From JBHENC01 sp051000345 (lineage in GTDB: Bacteria; Acidobacteriota; Blastocatellia; Pyrinomonadales; Pyrinomonadaceae), in NCBI GenBank assembly GCA_051000345.1, contig JBPCOJ010000048.1:1-5439 (forward strand): a stretch of DNA of 5,439 nt, given 5' to 3'. Shown here one piece after another: positions 1 through 5,413 of the stretch. The notes beneath the pieces are model-generated. The model was not told where the DNA came from and did not search any database. It saw nothing but the letters and a program-made list of their open reading frames with translations. The first letter of the stretch is position 1; each line of letters begins with the position of its first letter. The position numbers and the translations under genes were made by a program.

Positions 1-86
1 AAGCGAGCGTTATTCTCTTTTTTCTCCAACCTTTTTAACTCACTAACACTCTCTTTTATCAAGTTGGGATAATCTATTCTTTTCAT
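1..86 (-). CDS. N-terminus of IS630-like helix-turn-helix transposase ORF (partial)
   Basis: An open frame starts at ATG 84-86 and runs without a stop off the left edge, giving 28 complete codons; the visible peptide begins MKRIDYPNLIKESVSELKRL and continues with a charged EKKENNAR stretch. An in-frame TAA lies four codons upstream, so this is the only ATG start available. The pattern of a Tyr-Pro-Asn start, an amphipathic Leu/Lys/Glu helix and then an NAR(L) turn resembles, from memory, the N-termini of HTH proteins of IS630-type elements, where the helix-turn-helix follows. The frame is AT-rich compared with oppF. No strong ribosome binding site precedes it. The HTH itself and any DDE domain lie outside the window, so the family call rests on a short segment and could be wrong. 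It could also be an unrelated small regulatory protein. Confidence 0.5.
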   Translation of the reverse strand, partial: MKRIDYPNLIKESVSELKRLEKKENNAR

Positions 87-190
87 CTTTGCATTTTAAC
101 ATACCTACCTACATGGTTTCGGTATAACATGTGTGAATACGCCTACTACGTGCTGATTGTTTCACACACTTTGAAGTTCGCGGGGAAGGC
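87..190. other. Intergenic stretch between oppF and the IS-like ORF
   Basis: No gene is visible here. Composition shifts from GC-rich oppF to AT-rich at about 175. The arms ACATG (111-115) and CATGT (128-132) form a short inverted repeat, and a GTAGGTAGGTA tract is read on the minus strand around 101-112. If the ORF at 1-86 belongs to an insertion sequence, its terminal repeat should lie in this stretch, but the other end is not in the window, so the boundary cannot be set. No convincing rho-independent terminator follows the oppF stop. Confidence 0.4.
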
Positions 191-1282
191 TCACGCGAGA
201 GTCGGCGCATCTTTCCAGCCCGGCACGCGTATGCAGGCGGCGGTATGGTCGGGCGCAATCTCTCTGAGGTCTGGATCAATCTGCGCGCATTCGGGAATCG
301 CCTGCGGACAGCGCGTGCGAAAGCGGCAGCCCGAAGGCGGATTGATCGGCGTCGGCACATCGCCGTGCAGCACAATGCGCTTGCGCCTTCGTGTCGGATC
401 GGGAATCGGGATCGCAGACAAAAGCGCCTGCGTGTACGGATGCTGCGGATTCGCGTAAAGCTCTGCCGAGCTTGCGACTTCGACGATGCGACCCAGATAC
501 ATCACCGCGACGCGCGTCGAAATGTGTTCGACCACAGCGAGGCCATGCGAGATGAAGAGATACGTCAAGCCAAATTCTTGCTGTAAATCTTGCAGCAGAT
601 TCACGATCTGCGCCTGCACGGAAACGTCCAGCGCCGAGACGGGTTCATCCGCGACAATCAACTTCGGATTCAAGGCGAGTGCGCGGGCGATGCCGATGCG
701 CTGGCGTTGCCCGCCGGAAAATTCGTGCGGATAGCGATTCATGTAATCAGGATCGAGGCCGACCTTCGTGAGCAATTCCGCGACGCGCGTTTTCCGTTCT
801 TCTTTGCTTCCGAGCTTGTGAATCACGAGCGGCTCGCCGACGATGTCGCGCACGGTCATGCGCGGATTCAAACTCGCATACGGGTCTTGAAAAATAATCT
901 GCATCTCGCGGCGCAACAAGCGAAGTTCCCTGCTTTTCATCTTCACGACATCGCGTCCGTCGAATTCTATTTCGCCGCTCGTCGGTTCGATCAAGCGCAG
1001 CAGCAATCGCCCGACGGTTGATTTACCGCAACCGGATTCGCCGACCAGCCCTAAAGTTTCGCCGCTCAAAATCTCGAACGTCACGCCGTCCACCGCCCGC
1101 ACTACATCGTCAGAGCCTTCAACCGGAAAATGTTTGACGAGACCACGCACGCGCACGAGTTCGATTGTCGCCGTCGTTTCCGATTGAGTTGCATCAAGCG
1201 CGTCAGCTGCCGCCGCTTCACGTTCGGGAACGCTCGCAGCATTCGGGTGCGCATCGAAATTCATTTCCTGTTTCAAATTCAT
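191..1282 (-). CDS. oppF: Oligopeptide/dipeptide ABC transporter ATP-binding protein OppF/DppF
   Basis: This is one of two cytoplasmic ATPases that power uptake of oligopeptides or dipeptides through an OppBC/DppBC permease (363 aa). ABC motifs are complete: Walker A GESGCGKST at 81-89, Q-loop FQDP at 131-134, signature SGGQRQR at 189-195, Walker B LIVADEP at 208-214 with catalytic Glu213, D-loop SALD at 216-219 and switch His246. The C-terminal oligopeptide-transporter region has four cysteines (319, 325, 332, 350) in a C-x5-C-x6-C-x17-C pattern. In this subfamily such Cys sets can bind an Fe-S cluster, which I infer and do not see. Two oddities are a roughly 40-residue Ala/Glu-rich N-terminal extension before the ABC core and SHG where SHD is usual after the switch His. 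The start ATG overlaps the oppD stop (ATGA), with AGGG only two bases upstream, so translation is probably coupled to oppD. OppF versus DppF cannot be decided without the binding protein. Confidence 0.93.
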   Translation of the reverse strand: MNLKQEMNFDAHPNAASVPEREAAAADALDATQSETTATIELVRVRGLVKHFPVEGSDDVVRAVDGVTFEILSGETLGLVGESGCGKSTVGRLLLRLIEPTSGEIEFDGRDVVKMKSRELRLLRREMQIIFQDPYASLNPRMTVRDIVGEPLVIHKLGSKEERKTRVAELLTKVGLDPDYMNRYPHEFSGGQRQRIGIARALALNPKLIVADEPVSALDVSVQAQIVNLLQDLQQEFGLTYLFISHGLAVVEHISTRVAVMYLGRIVEVASSAELYANPQHPYTQALLSAIPIPDPTRRRKRIVLHGDVPTPINPPSGCRFRTRCPQAIPECAQIDPDLREIAPDHTAACIRVPGWKDAPTLA

Positions 1283-2310
1283 TGCCCTGTGCGCCTTTCC
1301 GCTTCGTGCGTGTCTGCGCTGACGGCTGCCGCCAGATCGTAAAGCACGCAGCGCACTTGCACGCCGCCTTCGATTTCATAAAGCGGGATCGCGCCTTCAT
1401 ACGAGCAACGCGGCATACGATGTTCGCAGCGCGGCGCGAAATGGCAACCCGGCGGAAGCTGCGTCGGACTCGGCACAATGCCTTCAATCGTTTCCAAACG
1501 CACGGCCTTCAACGCTTCGGCGCTTCTCATCTTCGGCACAGAGCGCAGCAAGCCTTCCGTGTACGGATGCTTCGGGCGCGCGAACAATTCTTCAACCGGC
1601 GATTCTTCGACGATGCGTCCCGTGTACATGACGGCGACGCGATCCGCGACTTCCGCCACCACGCCCAGATCATGCGTAATCAACAACACGCCGAGTTCGC
1701 GCGTCGTTCGCAGTTCGTTCAAGAGTTCGAGAATCTGCGCTTGAATCGTGACATCGAGCGCCGTCGTCGGCTCGTCCGCAATCAATAATTTCGGGTCGCA
1801 CGCCAAGGCCATCGCAATCATCACGCGCTGCCGCATTCCGCCCGACAATTGATGCGGGTAATCATTCGCGCGCCTCGCCGGATCGGGAATCGCCACCTCC
1901 TTCATCGCTTCAACAGCCTGCTCACGAGCATCCTTCCGCGCTAACTTGCGATGAAGCCGCAGCGCTTCGGCAATCTGCTCGCCGATAGTGTAAACGGGAT
2001 TAAGCGAAGTCATAGGGTCTTGGAAAATCATCGCAATGTCGTCGCCGCGTATCTCTCGCATACGCTCATCCGACGCCGCCAGCAAATCCTCTCCATCGAA
2101 AACAATCTCGCCGCCCGTAATCTTTCCCGGCTTCCCAACGAGCCGCATCACCGACAGCGCCGTGATTGATTTCCCGCACCCGCTCTCGCCGACAAGCCCG
2201 AGCAGCTCGCCTTTGTCCACATGAAAACTCACACCGTCAACGGCGCGCACAAGCCCTGCGCGTGTTTGAAAATGCGTCTGTAAATTTTTGACTTCGAGTA
2301 GATGCGACAC
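1279..2310 (-). CDS. oppD: Oligopeptide/dipeptide ABC transporter ATP-binding protein OppD/DppD
   Basis: This is the partner ATPase of the downstream OppF; the two are expected to form the nucleotide-binding heterodimer of a peptide importer (343 aa, normal length). Visible motifs are Walker A GESGCGKS at 41-48, Q-loop Gln97 in FQDP, signature LSGGMRQR at 155-162, Walker B LLIADEP at 175-181 with Glu180, and switch His213 in ITHDLGVV. A C-terminal Cys set (289, 295, 302, 321; C-x5-C-x6-C-x18-C) matches the oligopeptide-specific tail. The start is GTG at 2308-2310, giving the standard N-terminus MSHLLEVKNL. Its purine-rich ribosome binding site (GGGAAGAG, 2318-2325) sits inside the last codons of the preceding cassette gene, whose stop is three bases before the GTG. 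No permease or substrate-binding protein gene accompanies the pair here, so those parts must lie elsewhere. Confidence 0.94.
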   Translation of the reverse strand: MSHLLEVKNLQTHFQTRAGLVRAVDGVSFHVDKGELLGLVGESGCGKSITALSVMRLVGKPGKITGGEIVFDGEDLLAASDERMREIRGDDIAMIFQDPMTSLNPVYTIGEQIAEALRLHRKLARKDAREQAVEAMKEVAIPDPARRANDYPHQLSGGMRQRVMIAMALACDPKLLIADEPTTALDVTIQAQILELLNELRTTRELGVLLITHDLGVVAEVADRVAVMYTGRIVEESPVEELFARPKHPYTEGLLRSVPKMRSAEALKAVRLETIEGIVPSPTQLPPGCHFAPRCEHRMPRCSYEGAIPLYEIEGGVQVRCVLYDLAAAVSADTHEAERRTGQ

Positions 2311-2323
2311 AGTCTAACTCTTC
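2309..2323. repeat. Left junction repeats of the cassette
   Basis: This stretch holds ACAGTCTAA (2309-2317), whose exact reverse complement is at 3502-3510, and AACTCTTC (2316-2323), which recurs in the same orientation at 3494-3501. The two units share two bases. The stretch covers the stop of the second cassette gene, the spacer and part of the GTG start of oppD. Confidence 0.5.
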
Positions 2324-2991
2324 CCTGTACCACCAGCCTTTTTGGATTTTGCCGTTAGCCATTCTGTTATGCTATTCATAACGTTTATATCACTACTATC
2401 GGCGATGATTCTGGGTAGAACCAATTCCGCAACTCCTAGCTCGTCTTTGATAGAAGGCAACTCGCGCGTTTGTTCGGCGGCAGACAGTCGCTGAATGAAG
2501 GTATCTTTACTTGCCATCTCGACTCTAGCGTGGGTTGATCTTTTAAACTCCCTGAAAATCACCGTAGCGCGTTCGTACCACTTCTCGTATCTGTAGACAA
2601 AAACGTTCCGCAGAGCATTATCCAGACGCTCAAAGAATTCGGTGTGGCTGTCTAGTTTGTAAGGGATAAACTCGAATTGCTTTATATCGGTTGGCGCTTC
2701 ACTAATTGGGTCTTTTGTAATCAGTATGACTTTTTTATCGTATGCGTGTGCTATACCAAGTTCGTAGAAAACATTCGGATTTCTGTCTGAGCAATCAGCA
2801 ATGATTACATCAGCCCGTCTAATGTAATCATTAATTTTTTCGAGCATCGGCACTGTTAAAACCTGTGCATCAGCTCTTTCACAATCAATATGGTGAGTTC
2901 GTTCTATGTGCTGTTTGAGGTACAAGTAAAAGTAGTGCAACTCTGGCGTGAAAGGCATTATTACAAAACACTTCAATCTAACATTGCTCAT
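2314..2991 (-). CDS. Nucleoside 2-deoxyribosyltransferase-like/TIR-like domain protein with helical tail
   Basis: This 225-aa protein has an N-terminal Rossmann-like domain (about 5-112) and a C-terminal, largely helical tail of about 110 residues with no domain I recognise. The core begins with CFVIMPF (8-14) and carries ADVIIADCS (60-68), then NPNVFYELGIAHA (71-83) and a following strand KVILIT (87-92). Glu77 in YELG aligns with the nucleophilic Glu of nucleoside 2-deoxyribosyltransferases. The same fold class includes TIR-like nucleotide-cleaving domains of bacterial immune modules. Substrate and role are unknown; a defence or nucleotide-signal function is inference. The ATG at 2989-2991 is preferred over a longer in-frame start at 3033 because AAAGGA (2999-3004) lies 7 nt upstream. 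The gene follows its smaller relative by 11 nt. It is AT-rich and uses AGA/ATA codons unlike its flanks, and its final codons and stop coincide with a flanking repeat, so its native C-terminus may have been altered. Confidence 0.8.
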   Translation of the reverse strand: MSNVRLKCFVIMPFTPELHYFYLYLKQHIERTHHIDCERADAQVLTVPMLEKINDYIRRADVIIADCSDRNPNVFYELGIAHAYDKKVILITKDPISEAPTDIKQFEFIPYKLDSHTEFFERLDNALRNVFVYRYEKWYERATVIFREFKRSTHARVEMASKDTFIQRLSAAEQTRELPSIKDELGVAELVLPRIIADSSDINVMNSITEWLTAKSKKAGGTGKS

Positions 2992-2998
2992 GCTTTGT

Positions 2999-3004
2999 TC
3001 CTTT
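2999..3004 (-). promoter_or_regulatory. Ribosome binding site deciding the start of the 225-aa cassette protein
   Basis: AAAGGA on the minus strand lies 7 nt before ATG 2991 and overlaps the TAA stop of the upstream gene. It supports the start at 2991 over the longer one at 3033. Confidence 0.75.
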
Positions 3005-3431
3005 ACGCATAGCTCAAGCTTCGCTGTGCCCAATTTGCTATTGTCTCTCCGAATTTTTCTTTGAATTTCTTTATCTCATTGGGTCTCTTCGGGGAGTCAT
3101 AAGAGTAGTAAAGCGAGCCTGCAAGATCGAATGGTATATTTCCTGCTTCTTTTTCAACTATTTGCAAGACCGGCTTCTTTAATGCGTGAGCAAAGCCTAA
3201 TTCATACATAACATTCGGATTGCTTCCTGTGATGTCAGCAATTATCAAATCCGCTTTTGCAATATCCTGCAAAACGGACTCCGAAAGATGTATGCCGTAA
3301 GTTCGGTCATCTATCCTGATCGGTCTTATGCCTAATCCCACAAGTATTTCATTTATGGTCTCTCGAACGAGATCAAATTCCCCATCTAAAGGGCCAAGAA
3401 TAAGGCACAAAGCGTCGTTTTTGCTTGTCAT
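3003..3431 (-). CDS. Small nucleoside 2-deoxyribosyltransferase-like/TIR-like protein
   Basis: This 142-aa single-domain protein is the first gene of the AT-rich cassette. An N-terminal strand LCLILGPL (8-15) leads the Rossmann-like fold. It is followed by ADLIIADIT (60-68) and NPNVMYELGFAHA (71-83), then a strand KPVLQIV (86-92). This is the core of the nucleoside 2-deoxyribosyltransferase-like family, with Glu77 at the position of the catalytic Glu. Its motif numbering is identical to that of the next gene, pointing to tandem relatives working together. The start chosen is ATG 3429-3431, with GGAG at 3441-3444 spaced 9 nt. A start five codons upstream (3446) is possible but has a weaker site. 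The stop TAA overlaps the ribosome binding site of the next gene, so the two are probably translationally coupled. It lacks the long tail of its partner. The exact substrate, possibly a nucleoside or NAD-type molecule, is not evident. Confidence 0.78.
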   Translation of the reverse strand: MTSKNDALCLILGPLDGEFDLVRETINEILVGLGIRPIRIDDRTYGIHLSESVLQDIAKADLIIADITGSNPNVMYELGFAHALKKPVLQIVEKEAGNIPFDLAGSLYYSYDSPKRPNEIKKFKEKFGETIANWAQRSLSYA

Positions 3432-3462
3432 CTTTATCAACTCCATAAATTCTCTTTTCGAT

Positions 3463-3491
3463 GCTATAATTGCATGTATTTAGTATGTCAT
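3463..3491 (-). promoter_or_regulatory. Candidate sigma-70-like promoter of the two-gene cassette
   Basis: On the minus strand, ATGACA (3486-3491; five of six match TTGACA) is followed after exactly 17 bases by TATAGC (3463-3468; four of six match TATAAT). Transcription would begin near 3456, leaving a leader of about 25 nt that contains GGAG for the start at 3431. The stretch is AT-rich and non-coding. Two short inverted repeats cover it: GTATG/CATAC across the -35 box and ATGC/GCAT (3461-3475) across the -10 box. This is prediction from pattern only. Confidence 0.5.
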
Positions 3492-3493
3492 AC
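3483..3493. promoter_or_regulatory. 11-bp perfect palindrome over the cassette -35 box (possible operator)
   Basis: GTATGtCATAC on the plus strand is a perfect 5-bp-arm inverted repeat with one central base. It covers the predicted -35 hexamer and ends exactly at the base next to the flanking direct repeat (3494). Its position would suit a repressor site, or the end of the inserted segment. It is short enough to occur by chance. Confidence 0.3.
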
Positions 3494-3510
3494 AACTCTT
3501 CTTAGACTGT
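3494..3510. repeat. Right junction repeats of the cassette
   Basis: AACTCTTC (3494-3501) repeats 2316-2323 directly, and the adjoining TTAGACTGT (3502-3510) is the reverse complement of 2309-2317. This places matching sequence just outside the AT-rich block, 36 bases after the stop of the mutase gene. The pairing is consistent with an 8-bp target duplication inside an older palindrome. Confidence 0.5.
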
Positions 3511-3546
3511 CCTTCTCATACCTAATACCCTGTAACCTTACTTGAA

Positions 3547-5157
3547 CTACACTGTCACGGCCTCGCGGTATTCGCCCCAGACGCGGCGCAGTGTGTGGCT
3601 GATTTCGCCGACGGTGACGTAGGCTTCGACGCAGTGGAGGATGCGCGGCAGTAGGTTTTCGTTTGAGCGCGCGGCGGCTTCCAATTGCGCGAGGAGTGTG
3701 TCGGCGAGTTGGTTGTCGCGGCGTTCACGCAGAGCACGCAGGCGTTCGATCTGTGCGTGTTCGATTGCCGGGTCAACGCGCATGGTCTGGATGGACGTTT
3801 CTTCTTCGATCTGAAAGCGATTGACGCCGACGACGACTGCTTCGTTTGTTTCCACCGAACGCTGGTAAACGTAGGCCGCCTCCTGTATCTCGCGCTGCAC
3901 GTAGCCTGTTTCAATCGCGCGCAGCATTCCGCCCATCGCGTCTATCTTCTGAATGTAATCGACGGCGCGATGTTCGATTTCAGTTGTCAGTTGTTCGATG
4001 GCGTAAGAACCTGCGAGCGGATCAACCGTGTCGGCGATGCCGGATTCGTGCGCGATTACTTGTTGAGTGCGGAGTGCGACGCGCGCGGCTCGTTCAGTTG
4101 GCAGAGCGAGCGCTTCGTCCATGCCGTTCGTGTGCAGGGACTGTGTGCCGCCGAGCACAGCGGCGAGCGCTTGAATCGTGGTGCGGACGACGTTGACTTC
4201 CGGTTGCTGTGCGGTCAGGGTCGAGCCTGCCGTCTGCGTGTGAAAGCGCAGCATCAGTGAACGCGGATCGAGCGCGCCGAATCTCTCGCGCATCGTGTGC
4301 GCCCAGATTCTACGCGCGGCGCGAAACTTGGCAATCTCTTCGAGAAGATTATTGTGCGCGTTGAAGAAAAAGGAAAGACGCGGCGCGAAGTCATCAACTT
4401 TCAAGCCCGACTCAATCGCCGCATCGACGTAGGCGATGGCGTCCGCGAGCGTGAAGGCGAGTTCCTGCGCGGCAGTTGATCCGGCTTCGCGTATGTGATA
4501 GCCGCTGATGGAAATCGTGTTCCAGTTCGGCACTTCCGTCGCGCAGAAACTGAACGTGTCTGTGATGAGCCGCATCGAAGGCGCGGGCGGATAAATGTAT
4601 GTGCCGCGCGCGATGTATTCCTGCAGAATGTCGTTCTGGATTGTGCCGCTTACTTTATCGAACGAAACATTTTGTTTGCGCGCCACCGCCAGATACAAAC
4701 ACAAAAGCGTCGAAGCGGTGGCGTTGATCGTCATCGAAGTCGAGACTGTGTCGAGCGGAATGCCGTCGAAGAGTCGCAGCATATCTTCGAGCGAATCAAT
4801 CGCCACGCCGACTTTGCCGACTTCGCCTGCGGAGAGCGTGTCGTCGGAATCAAGGCCGATTTGCGTCGGCAGATCAAAGGCGACGGAGAGTCCCGTCGTG
4901 CCGTGCGCGAGAAGATATTTATAGCGCGCGTTGGATTCTTCGGCGCTCGCAAAGCCAGCGTATTGCCGCATCGTCCAGAAGCGCCCGCGATACATATTCG
5001 GGCGCACGCCGCGCGTATACGGATACTCGCCCGGCGCGCCTAATTCACTTTCGTAATCAAGTGGTTCTGTATTAGACGGATTAAAATCGTTCGGCAGTTC
5101 GATGCCGGATGATGTGAGAAAGCGTTCGCGCCGCTCCGCGCTCGTTTTAGTCGCCAT
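3547..5157 (-). CDS. mcmA: Methylmalonyl-CoA mutase large (catalytic) subunit, without B12-binding domain
   Basis: This subunit interconverts methylmalonyl-CoA and succinyl-CoA in propionate and branched-chain/odd-chain catabolism (536 aa, cytoplasmic TIM-barrel subunit). By alignment to the Propionibacterium enzyme from memory, Tyr66 in MRQYAG matches Tyr89, Arg184 in EYIARGTY matches carboxylate-binding Arg207, and His221 in SGYHIREAG matches His244; the spacings of 118 and 37 residues are identical. Isobutyryl- and 2-hydroxyisobutyryl-CoA mutases have Phe or Ile and Gln at the first two sites, and Ala93 replaces the Asp of the latter enzyme, so the methylmalonyl type is favoured. The protein ends at a WGEYRE motif, the usual end of the barrel subunit. 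The adenosylcobalamin-binding domain is absent and must be a separate small subunit not in this window, as in archaeal-type two-subunit mutases. The start ATG 5155-5157 has AAGGA (5163-5167) 5 nt upstream. A TTG start at 5175 is less likely because that site would then lie inside the gene. Confidence 0.93.
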   Translation of the reverse strand: MATKTSAERRERFLTSSGIELPNDFNPSNTEPLDYESELGAPGEYPYTRGVRPNMYRGRFWTMRQYAGFASAEESNARYKYLLAHGTTGLSVAFDLPTQIGLDSDDTLSAGEVGKVGVAIDSLEDMLRLFDGIPLDTVSTSMTINATASTLLCLYLAVARKQNVSFDKVSGTIQNDILQEYIARGTYIYPPAPSMRLITDTFSFCATEVPNWNTISISGYHIREAGSTAAQELAFTLADAIAYVDAAIESGLKVDDFAPRLSFFFNAHNNLLEEIAKFRAARRIWAHTMRERFGALDPRSLMLRFHTQTAGSTLTAQQPEVNVVRTTIQALAAVLGGTQSLHTNGMDEALALPTERAARVALRTQQVIAHESGIADTVDPLAGSYAIEQLTTEIEHRAVDYIQKIDAMGGMLRAIETGYVQREIQEAAYVYQRSVETNEAVVVGVNRFQIEEETSIQTMRVDPAIEHAQIERLRALRERRDNQLADTLLAQLEAAARSNENLLPRILHCVEAYVTVGEISHTLRRVWGEYREAVTV

Positions 5158-5162
5158 AATAA

Positions 5163-5167
5163 TCCTT
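5163..5167 (-). promoter_or_regulatory. Ribosome binding site of the methylmalonyl-CoA mutase gene
   Basis: AAGGA on the minus strand is spaced 5 nt (TTATT) from ATG 5157. It rules in this ATG over the in-frame TTG at 5175. Confidence 0.75.
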
Positions 5168-5285
5168 GAAAGCAACTCGTTTGCTTATCGTCTTCGCTGA
5201 ACTACTGACCGAATGAGTTGGTGACAAATTTTACGTCGTATGAAACAGCTTCGGCGCAAAGCTTAGTCTGCAAGGTTCATCGTGC

Positions 5286-5315
5286 AGCCTAGCACACGCG
5301 GCGCGCGCGTCGCAA
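5286..5315 (-). promoter_or_regulatory. Weak candidate promoter upstream of the mutase gene
   Basis: On the minus strand TTGCGA (5310-5315) and TAGGCT (5286-5291) are spaced by 18 GC-rich bases. The match to sigma-70 consensus is modest. An alternative pair, TTGTCA with TAGTTC 17 bases on, lies closer to the gene. Neither is strong. The leader 5158-5439 otherwise contains no gene that I can support. Confidence 0.2.
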
Positions 5316-5398
5316 TTTGCAGAACTTTGCATCAAACACCTGTTTACATAGAGCAGATATGCGACGCTTTCCAGAAGCGAAAGGTAAGCCTTAAAACA

Positions 5399-5413
5399 GA
5401 GTTTCGGAAACTC
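5399..5413. repeat. 15-bp perfect odd palindrome in the mutase upstream region
   Basis: GAGTTTC-G-GAAACTC has two perfect 7-bp arms around one base. Ten bases to its right is a perfect TTGACA (5423-5428) reading out of the window on the plus strand. Read on the minus strand, the palindrome is followed by TGTTTT, so it could instead be a weak terminator stem of a gene beyond the right edge. An operator is the other possibility. Confidence 0.4.

Larger units (their letters stand above)
2316..3493. mobile_element. Putative inserted AT-rich cassette (no transposase)
   Basis: This 1178-bp unit consists of one copy of the 8-bp repeat plus the AT-rich block with both nucleoside-deoxyribosyltransferase-like genes and their promoter. 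Base composition falls from over 60 percent G+C in sampled flanking rows to about 35-42 percent in sampled rows inside. It carries no transposase, recombinase or terminal inverted repeat that I can see, so it may have entered by illegitimate recombination or in trans. Boundaries come from the direct repeat and the composition change. Confidence 0.4.

Noticed and set aside
1165..1788. Long plus-strand open frame opposite oppD (207 codons)
   Set aside because: It is antisense to a clearly conserved ABC ATPase, is rich in Arg, His and Phe as expected of a shadow frame of GC-rich coding DNA, and shows no recognisable domain.
394..1891. Shared CGGATCGGGAATCG near 394-407 in oppF and near 1878-1891 in oppD
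   Set aside because: Both encode an IPDP-type segment, but at unrelated positions of the two paralogues; the match is explained by similar codons and is not a repeat element.
2316..3501. Cassette as a classical insertion sequence
   Set aside because: The block ends are not inverted repeats of each other and neither gene looks like a transposase, so only a putative passenger-type insertion is claimed.
3494..3546. Rho-independent terminator after the mutase gene
   Set aside because: No GC-rich stem followed by a T-run is visible on the minus strand between the mutase stop and the cassette promoter.
4495..5043. Plus-strand open frame opposite the mutase gene (182 codons)
   Set aside because: It lies wholly antisense to a conserved enzyme, is Arg-rich, and has no recognisable motif.
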